DNA from: a virus
Strand: one strand, 5' to 3'
Virus record (IMG/VR): IMGVR_UViG_3300012925_000012
Location: 1 to 34,120 of that record
DNA length: 34,120 bases
Part shown: piece after piece, positions 14,190-22,562 of the stretch
Position numbering within the stretch: the first letter of the stretch is position 1
Layout of the letters: every line of letters begins with the position of its first letter
Program-made: the position numbers and the translations under genes
The notes under the pieces: generated by a model
The model's database searches: none
Seen by the model: the letters and a program-made list of their open reading frames with translations, nothing else
What the model was told of the DNA's origin: nothing

Positions 14190-14219
14190 AACACCCTCGC
14201 CGGTTTAGTCCGGCGAGGG
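14190..14219 (-). terminator. Intrinsic terminator after the major tail protein gene
   Basis: CCCTCGCCGG (14194-14203) and CCGGCGAGGG (14210-14219) form a perfect 10-bp, GC-rich stem with a 6-nt loop. Read leftward it is followed by UGUUUU (14193-14188), giving a standard rho-independent terminator 13 nt after the major tail protein stop. Partial read-through would allow many major tail proteins per chaperone and tape measure. Confidence 0.88.
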
Positions 14220-14232
14220 CCTAGCTACTCTA

Positions 14233-14919
14233 TTATGGGTTAGTGGTTGAGCCAGCACGCCAGCCCGGACCATCGAACCAAACTCGGCAATCAGACAGCA
14301 TATACTGATCGACGAACGCGGTCATAGTGAACGGATAATTAGTCTCGGTTCCAGCGTTAAAGTCAACTTCGCCGACATCAGTAACAGCGCAGTAAGGCAG
14401 CATAACAGCGCAGTAGTTAGCCTGTGTGCCCGTGCCATCTGCACCGTAGAAAATAGCGGTACGATAGACGGTCTGAGCCGCCGGCCTCGTGATGTTGATG
14501 CCTGCTGAGGCGGTCAGCGAGGCGTTCGCCGAGAATAGGTTGTTGTAATACAGCGACAACACCGACGGCTTGGTCTCAAGCTGCGTAAACGCAACCGTCA
14601 GGACATCCGAAGTAACGTCATGGCGGAGCACAAAACGGCTCTGCCAACCAAGGACGTCATCGCCGGAGACAGCCCTAGAGAACTTGGCGCCGTCCGCTGA
14701 CGTATAACCAAGATCAAACCAGCTGCCCGGGGCGCCAGAGACGCCAGGCGAACCGGTAGCGAAGGAGCCATCTGAAGCTCCGAATGGGGTATAACCAGTA
14801 GCGGCGTAAGCAGAAGCAGCCGAAGCTTGGTAATCCTGCAAAACGACGCTGCCGAAGAGCATTTTTCTGATGCGCGTACTGTTCTCGTTATTGAATAACG
14901 CGCTCTGCCAAGTAGACAA
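14233..14919 (-). CDS. Major tail protein
   Basis: 228 residues from TTG 14919, which has AAAGGG 9 nt upstream and an in-frame stop just before it, leaving no ATG or GTG choice. The sequence is beta-rich with few charges and repeated Ala/Ser/Gly/Thr, and it lies between the tail terminator and the chaperones, as in other siphoviruses. Stretches such as SRFVLRHDVTSDVLTVAFTQ and VGEVDFNAGTETNYPFTMTA fit the tube-protein fold common to tail tubes. It is followed by a terminator, as expected for an abundant product. Confidence 0.85.
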   Translation of the reverse strand: MSTWQSALFNNENSTRIRKMLFGSVVLQDYQASAASAYAATGYTPFGASDGSFATGSPGVSGAPGSWFDLGYTSADGAKFSRAVSGDDVLGWQSRFVLRHDVTSDVLTVAFTQLETKPSVLSLYYNNLFSANASLTASAGINITRPAAQTVYRTAIFYGADGTGTQANYCAVMLPYCAVTDVGEVDFNAGTETNYPFTMTAFVDQYMLSDCRVWFDGPGWRAGSTTNP

Positions 14920-14935
14920 AGTGATTCACCCTTTC

Positions 14936-15322
14936 CTAGGCGAGTCTCGAAGTAATTGTATAAGTGGCCACGTAGCGTTGTACTAGCTCATTTTGATAAT
15001 CGCGCCAGGACGGAGCTACTGTGGTTTCTACATGATCTATTGTGCGACCGGAGAAATCATGGCCACTCATTCCGATCATCGCCTGGCGCACGTTATCTGA
15101 GTACTGCCAAGCGGCTAATTCTGTTGAAGCGAACACATCTATGTCCACGCGGGCATCGTCGTTAAACCAGTCATCCGATCCGCCTATACGTTGCACGCGG
15201 ACAAACGGCATGCCGCTAGCCACCAAGGTGCCTGTTTTCGTAGAGACTGCTGCAATGCCGGTTAGCGTAGCTAGATACGTAACTAAGATGGCTTGAATAT
15301 TAGCGAAGGTTTTAACCGGCAT
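14936..15322 (-). CDS. Tail terminator
   Basis: 128 residues, ATG 15322 with GAGGT before it, overlapping the upstream gene by 11 nt. The pattern (VKTFANIQAILVTYLATLTG, then GMPFVRVQRIGGSDDW, then RVDIDVFAS) matches siphovirus tail terminators (gpU or gp17-like), which cap the tube and fix its length. Position between the HK97 gp10-like connector and the major tail protein agrees. Confidence 0.8.
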   Translation of the reverse strand: MPVKTFANIQAILVTYLATLTGIAAVSTKTGTLVASGMPFVRVQRIGGSDDWFNDDARVDIDVFASTELAAWQYSDNVRQAMIGMSGHDFSGRTIDHVETTVAPSWRDYQNELVQRYVATYTITSRLA

Positions 15323-15623
15323 TGTGACCTCGCAAATAATCCTCGGTGCGGCCTAGAGTTCTGTCTTTCGGCAGATTCTCTGTACCGTACTCGATCCACT
15401 GGGATTTGCGATCTGATGCCACGATCCACCACGTCACGCGGTCATTTTCTTCATGTCGCTCAGCATGAATAGATTCGGCGTAGGCACCGGTATCCCGACG
15501 GGCTATCGACTTTGCGTAATCTACACCAGCTGCAGCTACTCGTTCACATGCTCTATCAACGATAGGAGATTTAAGCAGTTTTCTAAACCAAGCATCGCTT
15601 GGCTTCGTGAATAGTTCGCTCAT
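15312..15623 (-). CDS. HK97 gp10-like head-tail joining protein
   Basis: 103 residues from ATG 15623, overlapping the upstream TGA as ATGA; GGTGG lies 5 nt upstream. A GTG three codons earlier is less likely. The series VDYAKSIARRDTGAYAESIHAERHE, with the RDTGAYAxSI core, is the signature of the gp10-type minor tail/neck family, followed by WWIVASDRKSQWIEYGTEN and ending in a short basic region. It probably connects head and tail. Confidence 0.8.
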   Translation of the reverse strand: MSELFTKPSDAWFRKLLKSPIVDRACERVAAAGVDYAKSIARRDTGAYAESIHAERHEENDRVTWWIVASDRKSQWIEYGTENLPKDRTLGRTEDYLRGHNAG

Positions 15624-15964
15624 CCCTGCCACCGTTTCGCCAGCGCCTCAACGTGCCCATCGTCGTCATCCGGCCACAGCAGCGGATCGCCTTGGATTTC
15701 TAGATGACCAACAGCAGCGATGAAGTAATCATAAACAGTGAGATCAAATGAACCCGGAGCAAATAAACGCCATGTGGCCGAGATTTCGTCGCCCCCGGCT
15801 ATCAGCTCATCGGTGGTTAGCGGCTGCACAGAACAACCGGGAATAGACGCCGAAGACGTGGTAACCGCAGGAATACCGAAAGCGTCTTTAGCTCCCGGCA
15901 CGCGCTTTACTCCTATAATCGTCTCGTACATAATAAACTGAGTTAGGCTAGTTGACGTTCTCAT
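15620..15964 (-). CDS. Head-tail stopper-like protein
   Basis: 114 residues, ATG 15964 without a clear SD; an in-frame ATG at 15931 is an alternative. Beta-rich (ISATWRLFAPGSFDLTVYDYFIAAVGHLEIQGDP), with a late helix. A strand order with a loop ending in HLEIxGDP is seen in siphovirus head-tail connector II (stopper) proteins, and the place in the gene order fits. Confidence rests mainly on position. Confidence 0.7.
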   Translation of the reverse strand: MRTSTSLTQFIMYETIIGVKRVPGAKDAFGIPAVTTSSASIPGCSVQPLTTDELIAGGDEISATWRLFAPGSFDLTVYDYFIAAVGHLEIQGDPLLWPDDDDGHVEALAKRWQG

Positions 15965-15969
15965 AGCTA

Positions 15970-16614
15970 CTAATTCAATCTCTGAGGCAGCGCGTAACGT
16001 GCAAGAATATACTTCTCGGTATCAGCGATACCAAAACCAGCGATATCGAAGTACCTAGCAGATTCTGTACGCCCACCTGCTGTAGAGATTTCTTGCTGCG
16101 TACCAGGAGGCACAGTCAACGCTCTGGCTACCATAGAACAAGCAGCTAAGACGATATCCGGCGGGACGACAGGATAACCTGAGTCGTACACCACGGTGTA
16201 CGCCCCAAAACCGCTATGCCATCTAGTCTGGCTAACACCAGAGCCGCCCCACGTGGGATCACTGCCCCAATAAAGCCAACTCCAGCCATTATCCCAGCAA
16301 GATCTAAACCAGCCCCAAAGCTCGGGGCCCATGTGTAACATGCCTTTTTCAGACCAGGTATAACCAGAGGCTACGGTCGTGTTGCCGGAGGCATCGGTGA
16401 TAGAAGTAACGCTGTTCAGTCTGAGTGTTCGCAGAAACAGCGTGCTCCCACCGGCGGTATCTACCCGTTCGGTGACGGTGCCGGATGCGACATCCCAACC
16501 TAAGTATTGCTGGATTAGCGAAGAGGCGCCCGCCAGCATCATTTCGGCGTTAGCGGTATCAACTGCCTTGCGCATATACGTGGCCAAATCACTTGGCGTT
16601 GCGTAAACGGTCAT
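15970..16614 (-). CDS. Head-tail adaptor
   Basis: 214 residues from ATG 16614, AAGGAG 5 nt upstream; a longer frame to 16644 overlaps the upstream hairpin. The N-terminus (YATPSDLATYMRKAVDTANAEMMLAGASSLIQQYLG) is the helical start of head-tail connector I (gp6-like) proteins. An unusual Trp-rich insertion follows (LWGWFRSCWDNGWSWLYWGS). The C-terminus returns to a helix plus a strand. It is the first gene after the capsid gene. Confidence 0.78.
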   Translation of the reverse strand: MTVYATPSDLATYMRKAVDTANAEMMLAGASSLIQQYLGWDVASGTVTERVDTAGGSTLFLRTLRLNSVTSITDASGNTTVASGYTWSEKGMLHMGPELWGWFRSCWDNGWSWLYWGSDPTWGGSGVSQTRWHSGFGAYTVVYDSGYPVVPPDIVLAACSMVARALTVPPGTQQEISTAGGRTESARYFDIAGFGIADTEKYILARYALPQRLN

Positions 16615-16634
16615 GTAAGCTCCTTGTAATAAGA

Positions 16635-16673
16635 GTGGCGCCAACGTAGGTTTGTGGCCGACGCTGGCGCCAC
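16635..16673 (-). terminator. Hairpin downstream of the capsid gene (possible attenuator)
   Basis: GTGGCGCCA (16635-16643) pairs with TGGCGCCAC (16665-16673), extended by three more pairs across one mismatch. The loop is 13 nt. It starts 7 nt after the capsid stop. Read leftward it is followed by UCUUAUU, a weak U-tract, so it may be an inefficient terminator or a 3'-end stabiliser that raises capsid expression relative to the connector genes. Confidence 0.55.
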
Positions 16674-16680
16674 AAGGAGA

Positions 16681-17964
16681 TTACGAAAGAGAGATCTTGA
16701 CAAACGCTGCGGGGTACTCAACCTGCAGCAGCAGACGCTCTTCAGCCCGGATCTTCACCCGGTTATTAATGAAGTCGTCCTGATCCAGGTTCGTCGAGTC
16801 GACGCGAACGCCGCCCGCCCGCCACACAGCCGCACCGGTGGAGAAATTACCCACCAGGATGGTGTTGTCTGAGATAGCGGTCGTAACCACGGTGTTCCAC
16901 GTCCACAGACCCGGAGCGTGGTTGAATCCGCCCTCTGGACCACCAACGCCGTAGGCGCCGGTGAAGGGGCCTCCGCCGAAGTACTGGTTGTTCAGGTCCT
17001 TAGCCAGACGCAGTTTCTCGTAGGTGTTCGGCGAGATAACAATGCCATCAGGCTGGAAGAACACAGCGGTTTGAATCTGCGTGGACGCGTGATAAATAGC
17101 GTCCAACGTGGTCAGGGCGCCGGAAGCCGCGGAGGCGCCGGTCCCCGTCTGCACGCCGGTGCGGTTCAGAAGACCGGTGATGCCGGTTCCGCCAGAAGCA
17201 CCGTTTAGCAGCTGCTGCTCTTCGGCCAGAGCCAAGCGCAGAAGAAGCTGGTTGTTGATGACCGAGGTCATATACGGGGTGTCAGTCAGCGCCTCGTCAG
17301 AGACCTGAGTCCAGCCCGCGATCTTGCGGAGAGACTCCACAACCGGAGCGAACGAGAATCCGAGTTCCGGCTTCAAGCCACCTTCAGCGGTGATGCCGGG
17401 GAAGGAGCTAGCACCGGTGGCCATAGCACCCTGAACCCAGTAGGTCAGGGTCTTGTTATCCAGCTGACCGTTGGGCATAAGGTCAGCGATGGTGGGGCGC
17501 TGCAGGTTGGTCGGAACGACCCGCCCATACTGCGTCTCAACCAAGCCAGCGGTATTAGAGGTGAAGAACGGGGCAGCTTTCTGCCCGCCCTCAAACTCGG
17601 TAGCCGACACGTTGACCTGCTCGTTAGCAACCCGCTCACGGGCGACTTCGTAGGCCCGGCTGGTGACGAAGTGCTCGCCCAGCGACTTGGCCTGCGGACG
17701 CTCGGTAACCTTGGCAACCAGCGGTGCAGCAGTCTTGGTCTCGACGATCTCTTCAGACTCGCCCAGCGCGCCAAGCTCCTTCATAAGGGTCTCGTGCTCA
17801 CCGGCCTTCGCCAGCTTGACATCGAGGGACTTAACCTCTTCTTTGTACTCGTTAATCTTGGCGTACTCTTCGTCACTAAGCTCAGTGCGTCCAGCAGCCT
17901 TAGCGCCGGCCATAATAGCGCCTGCGTTCTTGAGAGCCTCAGCCCTCTGTTCCTTGAGGTTCAT
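16681..17964 (-). CDS. Major capsid protein, HK97 fold
   Basis: 427 residues, ATG 17964 with AAAGGA 6 nt upstream. The first 70 residues are a charged coiled coil (delta domain; EYAKINEYKEEVKSLDVKLA). Then comes a Lys/Glu linker and SLGEHFVTSRAY, the usual start of the mature HK97-type chain near residue 93. The core (NLQRPTIADLMPNGQL, then VSDEALTDTPYM, then LVGNFSTGAAVWRAGGVRV) is typical. The delta domain would act as an internal scaffold and be removed by the protease encoded upstream. The Trp/Gly-rich end fits the E-loop and axial regions. Confidence 0.93.
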   Translation of the reverse strand: MNLKEQRAEALKNAGAIMAGAKAAGRTELSDEEYAKINEYKEEVKSLDVKLAKAGEHETLMKELGALGESEEIVETKTAAPLVAKVTERPQAKSLGEHFVTSRAYEVARERVANEQVNVSATEFEGGQKAAPFFTSNTAGLVETQYGRVVPTNLQRPTIADLMPNGQLDNKTLTYWVQGAMATGASSFPGITAEGGLKPELGFSFAPVVESLRKIAGWTQVSDEALTDTPYMTSVINNQLLLRLALAEEQQLLNGASGGTGITGLLNRTGVQTGTGASAASGALTTLDAIYHASTQIQTAVFFQPDGIVISPNTYEKLRLAKDLNNQYFGGGPFTGAYGVGGPEGGFNHAPGLWTWNTVVTTAISDNTILVGNFSTGAAVWRAGGVRVDSTNLDQDDFINNRVKIRAEERLLLQVEYPAAFVKISLS

Positions 17965-17973
17965 ACTTTTCCT

Positions 17974-18846
17974 TTACGGTAGTTCCAATGCGAACAATTC
18001 AGCTTCGATTGTTCGGAGTGCCGGTACAGAACGGACGGACTCTTCGTGGGACTTGGTCTTCGGTTCATCGGCTTCCGCCTTGACTTCTGACTCCTCGTCT
18101 ACGTTCGTCGGCTGGTTCTCTTGGGACTTTCCGCTGTTCGAGCTTGGTGCATCATCGGAGTCATTTACTCCGAGGACTGTTTCTAGCGTCTCCAAAGCAT
18201 CTTGGATACTTTGCAAAGCCGCTTGAATCTTTGAAGCCGTTGCACCTGAAATGGTGCGGCCAGCTTTCGTCTCGACATCTTCTGGAGATGTCTGCTTTTC
18301 GACAGCCTCGGCTGCCAAATCATCGTGAACGCCTGGCCTATCTGCGTCCTTAACATCGACAAAATGAGTGGCGCGGTTCATGCCCAAGGCACAAACTGTA
18401 ACCTCATGAAGGTCCAGATCTTTCAGCAACACCTGTGCGCCATCGTATTGGTTGTCTTTCTGATCGCCTACGTACTCTTGGTCTTTGACCGAGTACATAA
18501 ACGACAGCTCACCAACACGGCCGCCCTTTACCAGTTTATGAACCTGGATAGCTTTAGGATTGTCGCCGGACAAGTCAAACTTGCCTTTGACGTTGAGGCC
18601 TTTATCCGTCTCTTTAATATCGGTAATATCCCCGATAAACGAAAACGGATCTTTAATATCGTGAGTCCATAGAAGCGGCGGGTTCTTTCCTTTAGCCGCC
18701 CACTCAGACAGAGTACGCTGGAAAGCGCCAGGCACGACTTTATCGCCGCCTGTGTCCGTGTCGTAAGTCGACGCATAAGCTTCGAACGTACCTTCTGCAG
18801 GATCACCCACCGTTTTGATCTTGGCAGTGAATTCTTTAGTCTGCAT
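17974..18846 (-). CDS. Prohead protease (HK97 family, U35/S78)
   Basis: 290 residues from ATG 18846, GGAGGT 9 nt upstream; an upstream in-frame TTG lacks a site. FEAYASTYDTDTGGDKVVPG and WTHDI match the herpes-like prohead protease fold, with His62 and Ser115 (VGELSFMYSV) as probable catalytic residues. The C-terminal 100 residues (helical, then Asn/Ser/Glu-rich) resemble a scaffold or linker region. It cleaves the capsid delta domain and is encoded between portal and capsid as usual. Confidence 0.9.
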   Translation of the reverse strand: MQTKEFTAKIKTVGDPAEGTFEAYASTYDTDTGGDKVVPGAFQRTLSEWAAKGKNPPLLWTHDIKDPFSFIGDITDIKETDKGLNVKGKFDLSGDNPKAIQVHKLVKGGRVGELSFMYSVKDQEYVGDQKDNQYDGAQVLLKDLDLHEVTVCALGMNRATHFVDVKDADRPGVHDDLAAEAVEKQTSPEDVETKAGRTISGATASKIQAALQSIQDALETLETVLGVNDSDDAPSSNSGKSQENQPTNVDEESEVKAEADEPKTKSHEESVRSVPALRTIEAELFALELP

Positions 18847-18880
18847 GCTTAATAACCTCCGTTGGCGGCGTTCAGCATGC
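18843..18880 (-). promoter_or_regulatory. Inverted repeat around the protease start codon
   Basis: GCATGCT (18843-18849) and AGCATGC (18874-18880) are exact inverted repeats 24 nt apart. On the leftward message the second copy contains the ATG of the protease gene and the loop contains its SD. Pairing could hold the start codon, so the element might restrain protease translation. A 7-bp match could be chance. Confidence 0.3.
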
Positions 18881-18886
18881 CGCAAA

Positions 18887-20848
18887 TTAGTTCCATGTTA
18901 ACTCGCAATTACAATTTGCATCTTCGGGTCCGCCGTTAACAGCGTCACCTGGCCATCTTTGCCCATTACCAAAAGACTCATCTACGTTGACAGTCTGGCC
19001 GTCTAGCGATGCGTGAGTAGGACGAGCATTAGGTCCGGCTACCCACGTTTTCGTAGCGAGACCAGAAGCCTGCGCGGCGTCTTGTGCTCCGAAACCAGCA
19101 GCGTCTGACTCGATTGCCAGAGCTTCCGGGGAACCGGAGCGTTCACCGACTCGTTTTACCGCTGTTTTCCAGTCGGTAGTTTCCAGGGCTGTCGCGTAGC
19201 TGTCTTTAATGCTCGCGTTGATGGCTACAGCTTTACCTTGAGCTAGAGCATCGATATAAGGGTCTTGGACTTTCTCCGACCACCCAGAATGATCCGGGTT
19301 ATGCTTAGTCAAGATCGCCAATGACGCTGCAAGCGCAGCACGCTTAGCAGCGGGAGCGATGATGGCCGTAAGCTCGGTGTCCCAACGTTCGGTGTCCCAA
19401 GCTTGATCGATAGAACGCTTTTCTAACCCACCCAACTTCGATGCAACCGAAGAATACTGGCGACCAAAGAAAGCGTGCAGGTCATCTACGAGCTTGGAAG
19501 GCTCATCGTTAGCTTTGATCTGCATCGCTTTAGGCTGTTGCTCAGGCTGAGATGTTCCCGGTCCTGTCCTATCTACAACAGCAGGAGCGGTGTCCTGAGG
19601 ACTGGCTAGGTTTCCGCCTGCTCTTACCACGTTAAGCGGAGTAATCAGCTCATCGTACAGTGGGCCTAGGCTAGGTCTGTTGATCAAGGCACGAGCCTCG
19701 TTAACAACCAACCACGGACCGCCGACAGCCTGAGACATAGCATTAGCTTGGTCCTCAAAGTCGCCCTGAAGCTTCTCTTCTACGTTGAATTCAACGAAAT
19801 TGCCTTTGGGCTCTTCGATCATAGGCAAAACAAAGGTGTTAATCCTGTCTTCGATCTGAGCGAACAAAGGCCCAAGCGTGTCTGTATAGAGCATAGTGCG
19901 GAATTCTTTGATGCTAGAGTAGCTTTGTCCGTCGGCGTCGCCGACCATAGCCGGATTGATGTGGTAGACAGAGCACACTGTCTTGAATGCCAAGGTAGCC
20001 GATTCAACATACTGATTCTCTTGTGCGGTGTTTCCGACTTCGTTAAACTTCATACCATCTTGTAGCAAAGGTGTTCCGCCAGCGGCAGGGCCATCGCTTC
20101 TAAATTGGCTGTTCCATTCCTGCATAAACCGTTGCTGTGCGCTAAGATCCCACGGTGGCGCGTCTACGGGCCGCTCTAGTGTGCCAGCGATCTGCGGACC
20201 TTTTGTCCAAAGCTTATTTCGGTAGTCTTGGCCGGCTAGCTGCTCTGCTAGAAGCGCTTTAAGCGAAGAAACAGCGGAGTAGCCCAATCGCGGGTCCGTT
20301 GGATTCCAGCCGTGAAAGTGAATCATATTCTCTGCAGGAATCTCGATAACCGCGATGTTGTTGTAGAGCCGAGGCTGCACCTGCCAGGTTTTAGGCGTCC
20401 ACAGGTCTTTGTACTTGGCACCTACAACCCACTCCGGCGGTATAGGATTGATCGAATACCCAGACGGGGTAGTAGCATCTACTCCGATAACCCAGTAAGC
20501 ATCGTCGAACAGCGCTAGGTCTGATACCAGCGTAGATATCAACTCAAACTTGGTCATTCTTGAATTGGGGTGTTCGAGCAACTGCGTTATCGGGGATTGC
20601 GTGGCTCGCTTGCGCGACATGTCGCTTTGTTTTGTGAAAGTCTGTAGGCTGCACTGAGCCGCGTTGCGGGCCAAGAAAGAAACCACAGTGCGCAGGTTAG
20701 GCTGAGTTTTGTAAAGATAAGCAGCTGTCCAGTCTAGCACGTTCGTGTAGTTCATGTACATGATAGGCGGCTGTGTCGTGTTAAGCTGGGCTAAAGGTGC
20801 TGCTGTTTTTTGCTCTGCACCTCCAAACACCTTTTTAAAGATGCCCAT
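18887..20848 (-). CDS. Portal protein fused to MuF-like minor head domain
   Basis: 653 residues, ATG 20848 with AGGAGA 8 nt upstream. Residues 1-420 match an HK97-type portal: TVVSFLARNAAQCSLQTF, AYWVIGVDA, IHFHGWNPTDPRLGYSAVSS, then ADGQSYSSIKEFRTMLYTDT. A Gln/Pro-rich linker (about 425-450) leads to a helical section and then the Mu gpF/SPP1 gp7-type C-terminal motif: KTWVAGPNARPTHASLDGQT, WPGD and ANCNCELTW. In most phages these are two genes. The fused MuF domain would lie inside the capsid. Confidence 0.88.
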   Translation of the reverse strand: MGIFKKVFGGAEQKTAAPLAQLNTTQPPIMYMNYTNVLDWTAAYLYKTQPNLRTVVSFLARNAAQCSLQTFTKQSDMSRKRATQSPITQLLEHPNSRMTKFELISTLVSDLALFDDAYWVIGVDATTPSGYSINPIPPEWVVGAKYKDLWTPKTWQVQPRLYNNIAVIEIPAENMIHFHGWNPTDPRLGYSAVSSLKALLAEQLAGQDYRNKLWTKGPQIAGTLERPVDAPPWDLSAQQRFMQEWNSQFRSDGPAAGGTPLLQDGMKFNEVGNTAQENQYVESATLAFKTVCSVYHINPAMVGDADGQSYSSIKEFRTMLYTDTLGPLFAQIEDRINTFVLPMIEEPKGNFVEFNVEEKLQGDFEDQANAMSQAVGGPWLVVNEARALINRPSLGPLYDELITPLNVVRAGGNLASPQDTAPAVVDRTGPGTSQPEQQPKAMQIKANDEPSKLVDDLHAFFGRQYSSVASKLGGLEKRSIDQAWDTERWDTELTAIIAPAAKRAALAASLAILTKHNPDHSGWSEKVQDPYIDALAQGKAVAINASIKDSYATALETTDWKTAVKRVGERSGSPEALAIESDAAGFGAQDAAQASGLATKTWVAGPNARPTHASLDGQTVNVDESFGNGQRWPGDAVNGGPEDANCNCELTWN

Positions 20849-20864
20849 ATGCTGAGTCTCCTAT

Positions 20865-22547
20865 CTATGCGAACATCACGAAATCGTCATCCGCATAAGC
20901 GCTACGGCGAACCGGTTTGCGGTTCATGGCTCTGTCGAGCGCCATAATAAGCGCCACAATAGAATCTATCTTATCGCCGGCTTTGTCTTTCGCCGGCTTA
21001 ACATTAGCCGCTGCATCTGTATCGACAGCGAGGTTATCCATTTGCCAACGCACACATGGATTACCTCCGTGGCGTATAAGCGGCGTTTCAGCGGTGCCCT
21101 TAGAGCTTAGTCTAGCTAGCTCTTTAGTCGGTCCGGTAAAGCTTTTCATGCCTTGTACAAACTGTACGAGAATATCTTCTTTTAGTTCTTTGTTCAGCTC
21201 GTTAACTAACATCTGAGCATTCCATTTGTCATACCCTATTTCGCGTACGTCAAATGTGTTGCAGTCCTCTAGGATTTGCTTAGCTACGTAGTCGTAGTCA
21301 CAGACATCACCAGGCGTGGTTTGGATAATGCCTTGATTAGCCCACACCGACGCCATTCCATGCGTTCTGGTATCTAGGCTAGGAATAGCGCCTTCAGGTG
21401 CCCAGATACGAAACAGGCAGTCATAGCCTCCGCTGTTATCGGGAAACACCAGGCTAAATGCGGTGAGGTCCGATACGCTAGCGAGGTCCAGACCGCCGTA
21501 AGCTTCTTTGCCTTTTAGCCTGTGTTCGTCCACTATAGAAGCGTTGCGATTCCAGTGTTCCATGCGGATAAATTTCGTAGTCTGCTTGGTGCGAATACCA
21601 AGATGCAGGCGCTGGAAGCTAGCGAGGTCCGTAGGATTCTCTAGTGCCTTAGCGGCAGCAGTTTCCATATACGAGCGAGGAACGGATATGCCGTAGCCCG
21701 GATTAGCTTGTTTCCATACTTCGGGGTCGTCTATCTTGGCGTCTTTATCAGCAGCCCACACACAGCCGTACAGCGTTGGCATCTTCACCGAACCGTTAGC
21801 CACGCTCTCGAACATCTTGCGCTGCTGCGCGTACACTGACTCTTGGCGGCCGTCATCCGCGGTCGTGATGATGATTAGCAGAGGCTGAGTCCGCGATACT
21901 GTGCCGGTTTCGACAGCTTCTAAAAGCTTGCCATCTTTATGGATATGTAGCTCATCGACAATAGCGCCGTGCACATTTTTGCCATGCAAGAAGTCGCCCA
22001 CAGAGCCGAACGCAGAAAACCACGAACCATCAGGTTTGATAATCTTGCCCGCGCCTGCTCTTATTCCGGCTTTCTTAAATGCTGGACTAGCAGCGGCTAC
22101 CGCTCTTGCTGGCTCATACGCAGCGCCTGCTTGATCCTTGGTGCCGGCGACAGCCAGTACCTGGGCGGCTGGCTCTTTATCGCCGAAAGCTAGATACAGT
22201 GCCAAGCCAGCACCCAATGTAGTCTTCCCGTTTTTACGGGGAACGTCGATATACAGCTTGCGGATAATCCTAACAAGATCGCCGTCATCATCAGGTGACA
22301 CCCAACCGAATACCGGCGCTAGGATAAAAGCTACCTGCCACGGGTCAGGCTCAAAAGCACGGCCGGCCCACTTGCCTTGCGTATGTACCAGCAGCCGCAA
22401 GAACGCGATAACACGATCAACCCGAGCACCGTCAAATCGAGCACCTTGAATATTACGAGGCTCTGGCGTTTGCAAAGCGGGGGCCGGAAGATCGTCTACG
22501 GCGTATCCGTGCTTGATAAGGTAGTCTTTAACTTCTGGGCTGAGCAT
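20865..22547 (-). CDS. Terminase large subunit
   Basis: 560 residues, ATG 22547 with AAAGGGG close upstream. Residues 103-110 (PRKNGKTT) are the Walker A motif and 194-200 (GAIVDEL) the Walker B motif with catalytic Glu199; the nuclease half follows, with GGLDLASVSDLTAF and the C-terminal KIDSIVALIMALDRA. It is the ATPase/nuclease that packages DNA through the portal encoded just downstream. No small subunit is visible upstream. Confidence 0.95.
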   Translation of the reverse strand: MLSPEVKDYLIKHGYAVDDLPAPALQTPEPRNIQGARFDGARVDRVIAFLRLLVHTQGKWAGRAFEPDPWQVAFILAPVFGWVSPDDDGDLVRIIRKLYIDVPRKNGKTTLGAGLALYLAFGDKEPAAQVLAVAGTKDQAGAAYEPARAVAAASPAFKKAGIRAGAGKIIKPDGSWFSAFGSVGDFLHGKNVHGAIVDELHIHKDGKLLEAVETGTVSRTQPLLIIITTADDGRQESVYAQQRKMFESVANGSVKMPTLYGCVWAADKDAKIDDPEVWKQANPGYGISVPRSYMETAAAKALENPTDLASFQRLHLGIRTKQTTKFIRMEHWNRNASIVDEHRLKGKEAYGGLDLASVSDLTAFSLVFPDNSGGYDCLFRIWAPEGAIPSLDTRTHGMASVWANQGIIQTTPGDVCDYDYVAKQILEDCNTFDVREIGYDKWNAQMLVNELNKELKEDILVQFVQGMKSFTGPTKELARLSSKGTAETPLIRHGGNPCVRWQMDNLAVDTDAAANVKPAKDKAGDKIDSIVALIMALDRAMNRKPVRRSAYADDDFVMFA

Positions 22548-22562
22548 ATCCAGCCCCTTTCG

